DNA of 64,000 nucleotides from Candidatus Jettenia sp. AMX2. GTDB lineage: Bacteria > Planctomycetota > Brocadiia > Brocadiales > Brocadiaceae. The DNA lies in assembly GCA_030583665.1 (NCBI GenBank), contig CP129469.1, forward strand, positions 2,657,043 to 2,721,042, in the 5' to 3' direction. This document shows positions 25,266-34,248 of the stretch, piece after piece (within the stretch, counting starts at the first letter, position 1; every line of letters begins with the position of its first letter). The notes under the pieces are model-generated. The model searched no databases and had not been told where the DNA came from. It worked only from the letters and a program-made list of their open reading frames with translations. Position numbers and translations under genes: made by a program.

Positions 25266-26345
25266 TCAAACTTCTTTTTCCTTTATGCGAGAGATTTCAC
25301 GAAAAACATCTTCCGGAGCTATAGAGTTAATGCACGTAACATGGTCACACGTCCGTTTTTCACAAGGGCTGCAGGAAATCTCCTTTCTTACAATTATTGT
25401 GTTTTTCCCGTAAGGGGCATAAACAACGGGGTCTTTTGGACCGAAAATCGCAATGGTGGGGATTCCAATACTTGAGGCAATATGGGTGGGACCGGTATCG
25501 CTGCCGATAAAAATACTTGCATGGTGGAGTAAAGCAATGAGTTGCATTGCCGATTCTGTCTTGCAGGCAATGATAGCCTTATATTGCATGAGTGATGCAA
25601 TCTCTTCTGCAATCCCGTATTCGGAACCTCCCCAGGTAAAAACCACTGAATAGCCGAAATCTTGTATTAACCGGTCTGCAAGGATGGCATAGTTTTTTGG
25701 CTGCCAGCGCTTAAATTTCCCGAATAAGCTCGTACCCGGATGGATTATTGCAAGGGGTTTTTCCCTGAGATTACTCTGATGAATAAAGGTTTCAATGTGA
25801 AGGCGGTCTGTATCCGGAATTGAGAATACAGGTCTTTGATACTCTGTATTTATCCCAATGCCACGCAAAAGATTAAGATATTTATCAATTCTGTGTATTT
25901 TTTTCCCCTGCGGGGTAACCCGTAAGTTACTGAAAATAAAATTAAATTCCCTGCAATGTCCCCTGGAAAAACCAACCCTTGTCCCTGCACCACTTAAAAA
26001 TGTTAATAATCCGCTTTTGAAATTGCCGTGAAAATCCAACGCAATATCATATTTCCTGCTCCTTAATCTCTTAAAAAACCGATGCATCTCTGAAATTATC
26101 TTTCCGTACTTCCCGGGATATTTCAGAAAATCCTGACATTGTTTCCGGGGAAAGATAATAAGTTCGTCTATATCCGGAATACCTTCAACCAGATCTTTCA
26201 GCTTATCTTCTACAAGCCAGGTAATATGCGCTGAAGAGAAGGCTGTTCTCAGATTTCTCACCGCAGGGATAACATGGACAACATCGCCCATTGCACCCAA
26301 ACGAACAACAAGGATATTTTCAGGACTTTCTAATTGATTTTTCAT
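25266..26345 (-). CDS. Glycosyltransferase family 9 / lipopolysaccharide heptosyltransferase-like
   Basis: This protein of about 359 residues has an N-terminal ENILVVRLGAMGD and HVIPA motif and the C-terminal TGPTHIASSIGIPTIAIFGP motif, characteristic of ADP-heptose:LPS heptosyltransferases. A Cys-rich region near the C-terminus (CSPCEKRTCDHVTC) is typical for this group. It adds heptose to lipid A-core in Gram-negative envelopes. I prefer ATG 26345 to an upstream TTG. A Kdo/WaaP-type kinase gene lies just upstream on the opposite strand. Confidence 0.88.
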   Translation of the reverse strand: MKNQLESPENILVVRLGAMGDVVHVIPAVRNLRTAFSSAHITWLVEDKLKDLVEGIPDIDELIIFPRKQCQDFLKYPGKYGKIISEMHRFFKRLRSRKYDIALDFHGNFKSGLLTFLSGAGTRVGFSRGHCREFNFIFSNLRVTPQGKKIHRIDKYLNLLRGIGINTEYQRPVFSIPDTDRLHIETFIHQSNLREKPLAIIHPGTSLFGKFKRWQPKNYAILADRLIQDFGYSVVFTWGGSEYGIAEEIASLMQYKAIIACKTESAMQLIALLHHASIFIGSDTGPTHIASSIGIPTIAIFGPKDPVVYAPYGKNTIIVRKEISCSPCEKRTCDHVTCINSIAPEDVFREISRIKEKEV

Positions 26346-26746
26346 TGTATACAAAACACTAAATATTAAAGACTTAGGATAATACTATAATCCTTATAAA
26401 GTCTATTTTCAATAACAATCCCAATAACAATTTCAAATTTCGGATTTCGGATTTCGGATTCTTCATTTTGTAATCGCAATTGAAATCGTTTCCATCCTTC
26501 TATATAATTACCTCAATCCGGTCGCCAGGGAGAGAGATTGCTTTGCTTATCGCCGGTAATGACATTTCTCAAGGATCATTGCGAGGAACACATTCGTTTT
26601 TACCAAGGGTAAACTCTGCGACGAAGCAATCTCAACTATGCTATCCGAGCTATCCGGAACATGGCCACTTATCGCATGGTCAAGGTAAATACAGGAATAC
26701 AAGTCCTTGCACTAACAATTACCCCTAAGACAGCAGAATTATTATC
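26346..26746. other. Gene-free divergent spacer
   Basis: Contains a short tandem repeat of ATTTCGG (26440-26460) and the dispersed repeat at 26525-26640. I see no gene or strong promoter. Confidence 0.5.
26525..26640. repeat. Dispersed repeat with inverted GAGAGATTGCTT / GAAGCAATCTC ends
   Basis: The element begins AGAGATTGCTTTGC, contains TCATTGCGAGGAACAC and ends GACGAAGCAATCTC. Related ends occur at 17229-17282 and 30425-30450, part of the same dispersed family. Confidence 0.7.
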
Positions 26747-27664
26747 ATGATACCTCATCAACCAAAGATATTATCACCTTTTTCAGTAGTAAAAAAAGGG
26801 AATGTTACCTTATTGGTAAAAGAACAATACAAAGAATCGGTACAGCATATGGTTTTTGATGCCGAGTCACTCTTCAAACAATACAAAGATAAGGTTGATA
26901 TAAAATCCGGGAGAGGCGATTATTTGTCAGTTCCTGTAAAAGAAAACAGCGCAGAAAGACTTATTATGAAAAATTACAAGCACGGAGGTCTGTTTGGCAG
27001 GTTTTTGGGCAGTGTTTTTTGTAATGGAAACAGACCCCTGCGTGATATGTGCCTCCATGAAATTGCATCTCAAAAAGGAGTGTCAACTGCCGAAGTCGTC
27101 GCTGTAACCAAAAAAAAAGTGTGGGGGGCGTTTTACCGGGCAAATATTATATCAAAGGAGATATCCGGAGCGGTTGATATAGCCCGGTTTCTCAAAGAAT
27201 CATCCTTTGAAGATACACAAAGATTGAAAAAATCTATAATCCTGGCCTCGGCAAAATTAATACGTTGTATGCATGATGCCGGCATATATCATGCAGATTT
27301 ACATTTAAAAAATATACTTATACAAGAAGATCCGGCAAGCAACATTCACATTCAGGCTCATATTGTGGACTTGGATAAATCAATTATTGTTAGTAGTATT
27401 ATGACAATCCATCAAAGGATCCGGAATTTATCACGTCTTGACCGCTCTGTTGAAAAATTCAATTGGCTCCTGAGTCGTGCGTCCATGAACAAAAAAGCAG
27501 GTTTGATCTCCGGAATAGACAGGGTCAGGTTTTTTAAGTATTATATGACATATGGTAATACCCTTGGCAAGGATTGGAAGAAGTATGTCCGTAAATACCA
27601 ATCGAATTATTCCCTTCGTAAATTGTGGTGGCGGGTGTTGGGTCTTTCAGGAAAGAAGGTTTAA
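26747..27664 (+). CDS. Lipopolysaccharide kinase (Kdo/WaaP family)
   Basis: This 305-residue protein has a protein-kinase-like fold with the catalytic loop HADLHLKN (about 184-191) and metal-binding VDLDKS (about 206-211), and LIMKNYKHGGLFGRF in the N-lobe. It probably phosphorylates sugar residues of the LPS core. It ends 2 nt before the GTG start of plsY, so the two are co-transcribed. The heptosyltransferase gene on the other side supports an LPS role. Confidence 0.83.
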   Translation: MIPHQPKILSPFSVVKKGNVTLLVKEQYKESVQHMVFDAESLFKQYKDKVDIKSGRGDYLSVPVKENSAERLIMKNYKHGGLFGRFLGSVFCNGNRPLRDMCLHEIASQKGVSTAEVVAVTKKKVWGAFYRANIISKEISGAVDIARFLKESSFEDTQRLKKSIILASAKLIRCMHDAGIYHADLHLKNILIQEDPASNIHIQAHIVDLDKSIIVSSIMTIHQRIRNLSRLDRSVEKFNWLLSRASMNKKAGLISGIDRVRFFKYYMTYGNTLGKDWKKYVRKYQSNYSLRKLWWRVLGLSGKKV

Positions 27665-27666
27665 CT

Positions 27667-28302
27667 GTGTCAATACAAGATATTATGGGTCCTGTTATTT
27701 CGTATTTTATTGGCAGTATTCCGTTTGGATTTTTAGTAACCAGGATGGTAAAAGGTATTGATATCCGGCAATACGGCAGCGGTAATCCGGGTGCAACCAA
27801 TGTTGGAAGGGTTTTGGGCAAACCATATGGTGTTTTGGTTTTCATTCTGGATATGCAAAAGGGTTTCTTGCCTGTTTTTCTTTTCGAACGGCTATTTTCT
27901 GGTTACGGACATAATTTGCCTTTACTCTTGTGCGGTCTGGGGGTAATATGCGGACATACATTCCCTCTCTTTCTTGGCTTTAAGGGGGGAAAGGCCGTTG
28001 CAACCGGTTGCGGGGTATTTTTATGGTTAGCCCCCCTGCCGCTTCTTATCTCTGCAGGGGTATGGTTACTAACGGTCTCCCTTTCCCGTTATATATCGCT
28101 GGGGTCTATGCTCAGCGCAATAAGCCTGGTTGTGTGTTTAATCATACTGGGCAAAGATCCCTTCGGGGAAGGACTTTATCTGACACTGTTTTCACTATGC
28201 ATCGCTATCCTTCTTTTCCTCAGGCACAAATCCAACATTAAGAGGATAATAAATGGCACTGAAAATAAAATCGGGATAAAAGTTAAAACAGATAATGCAT
28301 AG
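27667..28302 (+). CDS. plsY: Glycerol-3-phosphate acyltransferase PlsY
   Basis: This protein of about 211 residues is multi-helix and carries the PlsY motifs SYFIGSIPFGFL, GSGNPGATNVGR and FKGGKAVATG. It transfers an acyl group from acyl-phosphate to glycerol-3-phosphate, the first step of phospholipid synthesis. The start is GTG 27667, preceded by AAGAAGG, and lies 2 nt after the LPS kinase gene; longer forms from 27625 lie inside that gene. Confidence 0.9.
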   Translation: MSIQDIMGPVISYFIGSIPFGFLVTRMVKGIDIRQYGSGNPGATNVGRVLGKPYGVLVFILDMQKGFLPVFLFERLFSGYGHNLPLLLCGLGVICGHTFPLFLGFKGGKAVATGCGVFLWLAPLPLLISAGVWLLTVSLSRYISLGSMLSAISLVVCLIILGKDPFGEGLYLTLFSLCIAILLFLRHKSNIKRIINGTENKIGIKVKTDNA

Positions 28303-28325
28303 GAACTTAAAATCTAGATTATAGA

Positions 28326-28553
28326 AACCACAGATTTCACAGATTTAAAAAATAAAAAATTAAAATAATGGTTTAATGAATGAACATTATGGAGCATGGA
28401 AATACTTTACCAACCTACTCGATATAATTTAAAATTCTTTCTTATCAATAACCTTGTCTAATTATATGGGTAACCCTTTATTTCAGCCTTAATGAGATTT
28501 CATGTGTTTTTAATCTTTTTCTTTAATCTGTGTAATCTGTGAAATCTGTGGTT
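28326..28553. repeat. 228-bp element with 20-bp perfect terminal inverted repeats
   Basis: The ends AACCACAGATTTCACAGATT (28326-28345) and its exact reverse complement (28534-28553) bracket AT-rich DNA between the convergent genes plsY and dsbD. No coding frame lies inside. It is MITE-like or may serve as a bidirectional structure between convergent genes. Confidence 0.8.
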
Positions 28554-28570
28554 CCTTCTTTATGATCATT

Positions 28571-30397
28571 CTAGTCAAACCTTTCCAGGACAGCTAAAAA
28601 TTCCTTAGGCGAAACAAATCCGATAATAGTCTTATCTTCAGCAATAGTTCCATCCCTGTTTACAAATACCATGGTAGGCAAACCGACAACACTGTACTTA
28701 CTCAAAAGCTGCCTGACCCGAGGGTCGTCAACATTTGTACAATCAATTTTAATCATTACAAATCTCTGCAACTCACGAATAACCGATGGGTCCCGATAGG
28801 TAACCTTTTCAAGCTCCATGCAAGCCGCACACCATTCAGCCCAGAAATCAATCATTGCCACCTTGTTTTCCGCCCTTGCCAGTTTCAGTCCTTCCTCTTC
28901 ATCTGTTATCCAGTGAATCGCCTCTTTCGGTGCTTGTACTTCCTGCACCTGCACAGCAGGGGTTGTTGGTATGGCTGGTAAAATATATCCTTTAATCAAG
29001 AGATGCCCTGCGAGAAAATAGGCGCCAAAGATAAATACTATGATGCCAAAGGCCTTCCTGGCACGCTGAAATTGAGTGCTCTCATGGGTCAGGCTGTCAA
29101 AGCCACCGGAAAATACGGCTGTAACAATTAAGAATATCCCCACGATCAAAACAAAAACATTTTCCGGAATAATAAACCTCAGGTAATAAAGGGCGACTCC
29201 AATAAGGAGCAAACCAAAAATTCTTTCTATAGTTACCATCCATATACCGGATTTCGGCATGGCCTTTATCGTGCCAGAAAAGGTTCCTAACGCAATGAGT
29301 GGGATACCCAAACCCCATGCAAAGATAAACAGTTTCAGGAATCCCAAAAACTTGTCTCCGGTAGTAGCAATGTAAACCAGCAGGCTGGCAAGGACAGGGC
29401 CGACGCAGGGAGAAGCAACAATCCCTGAGATTAATCCCATAATAAATACCCCGATAAAACCCTTGCCGGCTTTTTCTCCAAGCCGTTCAGAAATAAAAGA
29501 TGGTGCCTGGAGGGTATACACTCCAAACATACTCAGGGCAAGCGCTACGAATATCGCAACAATAAACCCTATAACCCATGGACTTTGCAAGGCAAAGCCA
29601 AACAACGCCCCTGTAGATGCGGCAATTACACCAAGGGTTGCATAGACAAGAGAGATACCAAGCACATAAATCAACGAGAGAAAGAATGCGGTAAGTGGCC
29701 TGCCAGGTCTATCTCCTGTTACCTTGCCCCCGATTACCGCGACAATGATAGGTATCATTGGATATACGCATGGGGTAAAACTCAGGCCTATACCTGCCAG
29801 AAAGACAAGGATCATCGACACAAAGAGGCCTCTGCCCTCAGGGATTTTCTGAAAACCGCCACCAGTTCTTTCCGGCCTTGGAGGGAAATCTTGTTTTTCT
29901 GACTGCAATACTGGCTTTTCCTTGCCGGGTGGCCCTATCTGCACAGGAAGGGTTACCTTTTCTATTTTGGGAGCAAAGCAGACCTTATCCGAACATCCCT
30001 GATAATGTACCGTAAGTTTCAGGCCGTGAGGGCCGGGGGAAAGATCTTTTGATATCTGAAGATACGCTCTCACTGCTACCTTCTCTTCGTAGACAGCGAT
30101 TTCCTTTTCCAGAAAGGGGTCATATTTAATCTTCCCTGGCGGGCGTTCTGCCGATACGACTGTAAACTGTTCGGGATCATCGCTCGCCACTTTTACCTGA
30201 TCTTTATAAAGATAATGGTTTTCAGAAATCGTAATTGTTACCGTTACGGGTATCACATCGCCGGCAGCGGTACGGTCTTTTATGCCGGATACCTCAAGCT
30301 TGAAAGGGGTTGTTTCTCCGAAGGTTATAACCGGAAATAAGAAGAGCAGGAAGAGGACAATGCCGGACAATTTTTTTATAAAGTAACTTGCTTTCAT
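28571..30397 (-). CDS. dsbD: Thiol:disulfide interchange protein DsbD
   Basis: This 608-residue protein has a signal peptide, an N-terminal DsbD-alpha-like domain (about 30-160) with the paired cysteines GCSDKVCFAP, a central eight-helix transmembrane region with FTPCVYPM and ASPCVGPV cysteines, and a C-terminal thioredoxin domain with WCAAC (about 520). It carries electrons from cytoplasmic thioredoxin to the periplasm and helps reduce apocytochrome c for heme attachment. SD AAGGAG precedes the ATG. A gene with this role is expected where multiheme cytochromes abound. Confidence 0.93.
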   Translation of the reverse strand: MKASYFIKKLSGIVLFLLFLFPVITFGETTPFKLEVSGIKDRTAAGDVIPVTVTITISENHYLYKDQVKVASDDPEQFTVVSAERPPGKIKYDPFLEKEIAVYEEKVAVRAYLQISKDLSPGPHGLKLTVHYQGCSDKVCFAPKIEKVTLPVQIGPPGKEKPVLQSEKQDFPPRPERTGGGFQKIPEGRGLFVSMILVFLAGIGLSFTPCVYPMIPIIVAVIGGKVTGDRPGRPLTAFFLSLIYVLGISLVYATLGVIAASTGALFGFALQSPWVIGFIVAIFVALALSMFGVYTLQAPSFISERLGEKAGKGFIGVFIMGLISGIVASPCVGPVLASLLVYIATTGDKFLGFLKLFIFAWGLGIPLIALGTFSGTIKAMPKSGIWMVTIERIFGLLLIGVALYYLRFIIPENVFVLIVGIFLIVTAVFSGGFDSLTHESTQFQRARKAFGIIVFIFGAYFLAGHLLIKGYILPAIPTTPAVQVQEVQAPKEAIHWITDEEEGLKLARAENKVAMIDFWAEWCAACMELEKVTYRDPSVIRELQRFVMIKIDCTNVDDPRVRQLLSKYSVVGLPTMVFVNRDGTIAEDKTIIGFVSPKEFLAVLERFD

Positions 30398-30426
30398 AGC
30401 AGAGTCTCCTTTTACAGTCAGTCATG

Positions 30427-30559
30427 AGAGATTGCTTCACTTACGCTCGCAATGACAGAAACGGTCTTTTTTGGTGGGCAGTGCCCACCCTACATTGAAA
30501 CTATTGAAATTGTTTTTAACACGAAACACACGAAGCTTACAAAGAACATGAAGAAAGAG
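30427..30559 (-). repeat. Approximately 130-bp dispersed repeat, copy 2 (inverted)
   Basis: The reverse complement matches 17134-17262: AGCTTCGTGTGTTTCGTG, GGTGGGCACTGCCCACC and TCATTGCGAGCG. The two copies are in opposite orientations 13 kb apart. Confidence 0.8.
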
Positions 30560-30634
30560 AGGATTTAGATTTGCTTTATAATTTCTCAGTAATAACCCTG
30601 ACAGGGTTTTCGGAAATATCCAATATAATTAAGC

Positions 30635-30726
30635 TATAGCTAAAAGCTTCTGTTTTTCGAAAAATACCGGCTAAATCTATGGTGTTTATTGGATTAAGCA
30701 CCGAAAACCTGACATTTTTGGCTATG
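30635..30726 (+). repeat. 92-bp MITE-like element, copy 1
   Basis: Ends are TATAGCTAAAAGC and, inverted, TTTTTGGCTATG. Shares TTTTTCGAAAAATACCGG and ATTGGATTAAGCACCGAAAA with a second 92-bp copy at 37459-37550. Both copies have the same length and inverted ends. Confidence 0.85.
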
Positions 30727-30777
30727 TCTATCAACTCAAAAGGATACCATAATTATGGTTTTGACCTATTTCTTTTC

Positions 30778-30846
30778 TAAATCCCGAAGGGATGTCATGA
30801 TTATAGCAAAAGACACAAGATATATTTTCAACCCCGAAGGGGTGAC
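30778..30846 (-). repeat. 69-bp REP-like unit, copy C (inverted)
   Basis: The reverse complement begins GTCACCCCTTCGGGGTT and ends CATCCCTTCGGGATTTA, with CTATAATCATG between. A partial third palindrome (GTCACCCCTTCGGGGTT) lies at 30996-31012. Confidence 0.85.
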
Positions 30847-31396
30847 AGAAAAATAGTCAAGGTTTAAAAGCCGAACGCTAGAAGTTGTAAGGGTATAAGC
30901 TGAAAGTTGGAAACATGGAGCCTTTCAGCTTTTGGCTTACATGTTCAAGGTTTAAGGTTATGACCTCTGACTTCGGACCTCTGATTTACCCATATGTCAC
31001 CCCTTCGGGGTTATTTGTTCATGATTGTGTTCGCCAGAATCGTTTCACCCTTTAGTACCTTCAGAGATAAATTTTTACATTTTCAGCAATAATATTTTTT
31101 ATAGTGTCTGGAATCCCGCCCCCGTAAGATTTTGGAGAAGGTTTTAGTACTACCCAACTTTTGGAACTCTTACGACTCGCTCGGGTTAGGGGTTAAATGC
31201 ACTCCCCCTGCAACTGTCATTCAAACAAATATCTTAAAGCATAAACAATTTCCGGAGGAAATAAAAGAAGCATTTCAATAAATATTTTTAATGAATCAGA
31301 ATTTGATTAGATCAGCATGAACAAACCATCACTGTTCAATGTATACAGGAGCAGGGTTTGTCCATGCTAACCTATCTAAAATAATGCCAGTTTCAT

Positions 31397-32140
31397 CTAT
31401 TTTTTAGGACTACGAGATTCTTCAATACCCTGGGTTTTCACGAGCAGATCAATGATAAGTTCAAATTCATCACGTGTGAACCAATCCTTTTTAAGCCTTT
31501 CTCTGGCCTCTGTACGCATATCCATAATACACTTTGCCCAATCTTCTTTAGACTTCTGTACTAAGAGTATCCTGTCATATTCATGGCATATAATACACTT
31601 TTTTACCATTATTTGTGCTGCTACATCATCACGCATAATCATTCCTCTTTCAACAAGATACTCTATAAGAATGGGGATGTCTTCTTCCAGAAATAGTTCT
31701 GGCGCATTATCACGCATCCTTAATACCGTTTCTTCCCATTCTTCCTTTGTTCTGTCCTTATTGAGTATCCTGATAACCGTATGGCATCTGGTACACCTGT
31801 CAATGAAAAGCAACTGGGCATTTTCATACTTTTTCTTTTGAGGAAAGGGAACGATCCTGTCTTTTCTTATCCCAACAATTTCATCAATGATTTGTTTGCC
31901 TTCCTCTTCAGTTATCCAGAATTTATTTTTCTGCATCATCAGACTAACACAAATTCGCCATTCATCTTCTGTTTTGGGTTCTGCAAATACCCGTTTAAGG
32001 GTATGGCATTTCGAACATTTTTCCTCATATAAAAATTGCGGTTCTTTATAGTGAAAGTATTCTTCAGGTTCCTGTGCATAACCTTGTGAAGGAAAAAGCA
32101 CCGATAGCGATAGCAACAAAATTATTAAAAATCCTACCAT
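31397..32140 (-). CDS. Triheme cytochrome c made of three tandem monoheme modules
   Basis: This 247-residue protein has a signal peptide (about 1-22, ending YAQ), then three repeats of about 65-75 residues. Each has a heme motif, CSKCH, CTRCH and CIICH, followed by an EEW/DEW-type Trp motif and MR-type tail. It is periplasmic (or anammoxosome-lumenal) and probably an electron carrier. The triplication is visible by eye. I do not recognise a named family; such cytochromes are common in anammox genomes. Confidence 0.85.
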   Translation of the reverse strand: MVGFLIILLLSLSVLFPSQGYAQEPEEYFHYKEPQFLYEEKCSKCHTLKRVFAEPKTEDEWRICVSLMMQKNKFWITEEEGKQIIDEIVGIRKDRIVPFPQKKKYENAQLLFIDRCTRCHTVIRILNKDRTKEEWEETVLRMRDNAPELFLEEDIPILIEYLVERGMIMRDDVAAQIMVKKCIICHEYDRILLVQKSKEDWAKCIMDMRTEARERLKKDWFTRDEFELIIDLLVKTQGIEESRSPKK

Positions 32141-32506
32141 AAAAATCTACTTCAAATTCAGGATAACACGAGAAAATTTAAAACTATAAGATTCCATGAA
32201 TAAAACAAAACATATCCCTAAGGCTACCTTATCCGTCATTTTGCGAAGGTCTTTTCCGAAGCAACCCTTAAGGTTTAAGTCAAGGATTACAATAACATTT
32301 TTAAAAATCACGTATATTCCCTGTAGCTACGCACAAACCAAATAATTAACTTTCGCCAAATCTGTCCGGTTTCATCCAGTTATTATTCAGGAAACCCTTG
32401 TCATCTTCATTTAATTTGACACCCATAATATATTGTGCTATTATAACATTTTTATCTCATTAGATTTACAATTTTTTAAACAGACTGAAAACGGAGAAGA
32501 ACAGCA
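32141..32506. other. Gene-free divergent spacer before hemC
   Basis: Apart from the hemC promoter candidate, I see no gene, repeat or structured element. Confidence 0.5.
32416..32444 (+). promoter_or_regulatory. Candidate sigma70 promoter of hemC
   Basis: TTGACA (32416-32421), 17-bp spacer and TATTAT (32439-32444). Transcription would begin near 32451, giving a leader of about 56 nt. Confidence 0.5.
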
Positions 32507-33463
32507 TTGACAAATGAAAGACAGATTATCGTTGGTTCCAGAGGTAGTAAGCTCGCCTTAATTCAGACAAACTGGGTTATTTCTGAATTGAAACGGTTAA
32601 ACCCGGAGTTTGAATTTCGCATTGAGAAAATAACCACAAAGGGTGATAAAATTACTGATGCACCCTTATCACGTTTAGGTGGAGTTGGTTTATTTACCAA
32701 GGAATTAGAAATAGCTTTAATCGATAAAAAGATTGATATTGCCGTTCATAGCACAAAAGACGTACCTACAGTAATACCGGAACAATTAATCATTGGTGCA
32801 ATACCCAGGCGTGAAGATCCTCGTGATGTTCTTATTAGTAGTAATGATGCCAGTCTGGAGCAATTACCGGAAAATGCCAGGATTGGCACCAGCAGTCTTC
32901 GCAGAAAAGCGCAACTGCTTGCTTTCAGGCCGGACTTAAGAATACTGGATCTTCGTGGTAACCTTGATACACGACTCGGAAAACTCAGGACTGAGGATAT
33001 GGAAGCCATCATCCTGGCCCACGCAGGACTCCTGAGGATGAATTATACGGGGCAGATCAGCCAAATCATTCCTTTTGAGATTATGCTGCCTGCTGTAGGG
33101 CAAGGCTCACTCTGTATTGAAATACGTAAAGATGATGATCAAATTAACAACATCGTTTCCGGTATGAATGATATGGAGACAAGGATTGCTGTTGAAGCAG
33201 AACGCTCTTTGTTGACGAGGCTTCAGGGAGGATGCCAGGTACCCATTGGGGCTTATGCACAAATACAGGGCAATGAAGTACATTTAGAGGCAGTTATCTG
33301 TTCAGTAGATGGCAAAACGGTTATACACGACAAACAGAAAGGCCCTGTTAATCAGGCGGTAAAGATAGGAGATAATCTTGGTCAGGTAATGCTGGAAAAA
33401 GGAGGGGTAAGCATCCTGAATGAAATTCGCCAGAAATTTCAAAACATTATTCATCATATTTAA
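32507..33463 (+). CDS. hemC: Hydroxymethylbilane synthase (porphobilinogen deaminase)
   Basis: This 318-residue protein opens with IIVGSRGSKLALIQTNWV, carries KGDKITDAPL, HSTKDVPT, RRKAQLLA and the GGCQVP segment (near residue 245) whose Cys holds the dipyrromethane cofactor. It joins four porphobilinogens into hydroxymethylbilane, the tetrapyrrole precursor of siroheme and heme. The start is TTG 32507 with GGAG about 10 nt before; no better ATG exists in frame. It complements the ahb genes 30 kb away. Confidence 0.93.
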   Translation: MTNERQIIVGSRGSKLALIQTNWVISELKRLNPEFEFRIEKITTKGDKITDAPLSRLGGVGLFTKELEIALIDKKIDIAVHSTKDVPTVIPEQLIIGAIPRREDPRDVLISSNDASLEQLPENARIGTSSLRRKAQLLAFRPDLRILDLRGNLDTRLGKLRTEDMEAIILAHAGLLRMNYTGQISQIIPFEIMLPAVGQGSLCIEIRKDDDQINNIVSGMNDMETRIAVEAERSLLTRLQGGCQVPIGAYAQIQGNEVHLEAVICSVDGKTVIHDKQKGPVNQAVKIGDNLGQVMLEKGGVSILNEIRQKFQNIIHHI

Positions 33464-33520
33464 ATTGTAAATTGGGCACCAAATCCTTCAAGCGAGGTAA
33501 AGCCTTGTTGCAGAATTTAG

Positions 33521-34099
33521 TTATACATGTAAATAAATAAGAGGTTTAACAGTTTCCTGATAATACGTTTGGTCTGAAACTACGGGCGAGAAAAAAGGAG
33601 AGAAAAACTCGTCAAGGCAGGTAAGAAATTCATTGAGATTGATTCCCATATATATTTCAAAGGGATTATCTGCATTTTTTAACACGGTGCGTAATTTACT
33701 ACGCCCTGATACGGAAAGACGCCTGAGTCCCTGAAGTTTTCGGGTATGGTACTTAAGAAGCGAAACTGATATCTGAATCAATCCTTGTAAAAATAATCTG
33801 CAATCACCTTCTTTTCTCTTCCACAGCCCCTCCCATACTTCCCCCGCTTCCCACCAGTAGGCAAAGTTATACAGGTCAACACCATAAAGATATTCTTTGT
33901 TTTTCTGCCACCCTTCCGGTAATGACAGGCACATATCCGTATCCTCTTCCTGCAAGCCATAACTATGTCCGCGGGGATCATAGAATGGATGCGGGGTAAC
34001 TCCCGGTATATGCCGGTAAGAAGGGAAATGACGCTGGGGATAATAACGTGGTATGGCTGGATCAAATGGCCGTGGCTGTCCAATGGTACATTCTACCAT
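33521..34099 (-). CDS. DUF309-family protein
   Basis: This 192-residue protein has a Pro/Tyr-rich N-terminus with PSYRHIPGVTPHPFYDPRGHSYG and a core with YNFAYWWEAGEVWEGLW followed by FLQGLIQISVSLLKY, a pattern typical of DUF309. The function is unknown. It is convergent with hemC and lies downstream of the nuo operon on the same strand, separated from nuoN by 149 bp. Confidence 0.75.
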   Translation of the reverse strand: MVECTIGQPRPFDPAIPRYYPQRHFPSYRHIPGVTPHPFYDPRGHSYGLQEEDTDMCLSLPEGWQKNKEYLYGVDLYNFAYWWEAGEVWEGLWKRKEGDCRLFLQGLIQISVSLLKYHTRKLQGLRRLSVSGRSKLRTVLKNADNPFEIYMGINLNEFLTCLDEFFSPFFSPVVSDQTYYQETVKPLIYLHV

Positions 34100-34248
34100 A
34101 TAATCTTACCGTGAATTTATTTTCAAATTTTACATAAGATAGACAGGCTGAACAAGATAAATACATGCAGGACTTTTAACGATAATTATATATCCCTTTA
34201 GACAAGAAAGCAATGTCACGGCATTCATCGTATGGAAAATAAGAAGGG

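Larger units (their letters stand above)
30398..31396. other. About 1 kb gene-free, repeat-rich region
   Basis: Holds copy 2 of the 130-bp repeat, copy 1 of the 92-bp element, one 69-bp unit and a partial palindrome. The rest (31020-31396) shows no coding frame or strong structure. Confidence 0.6.
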
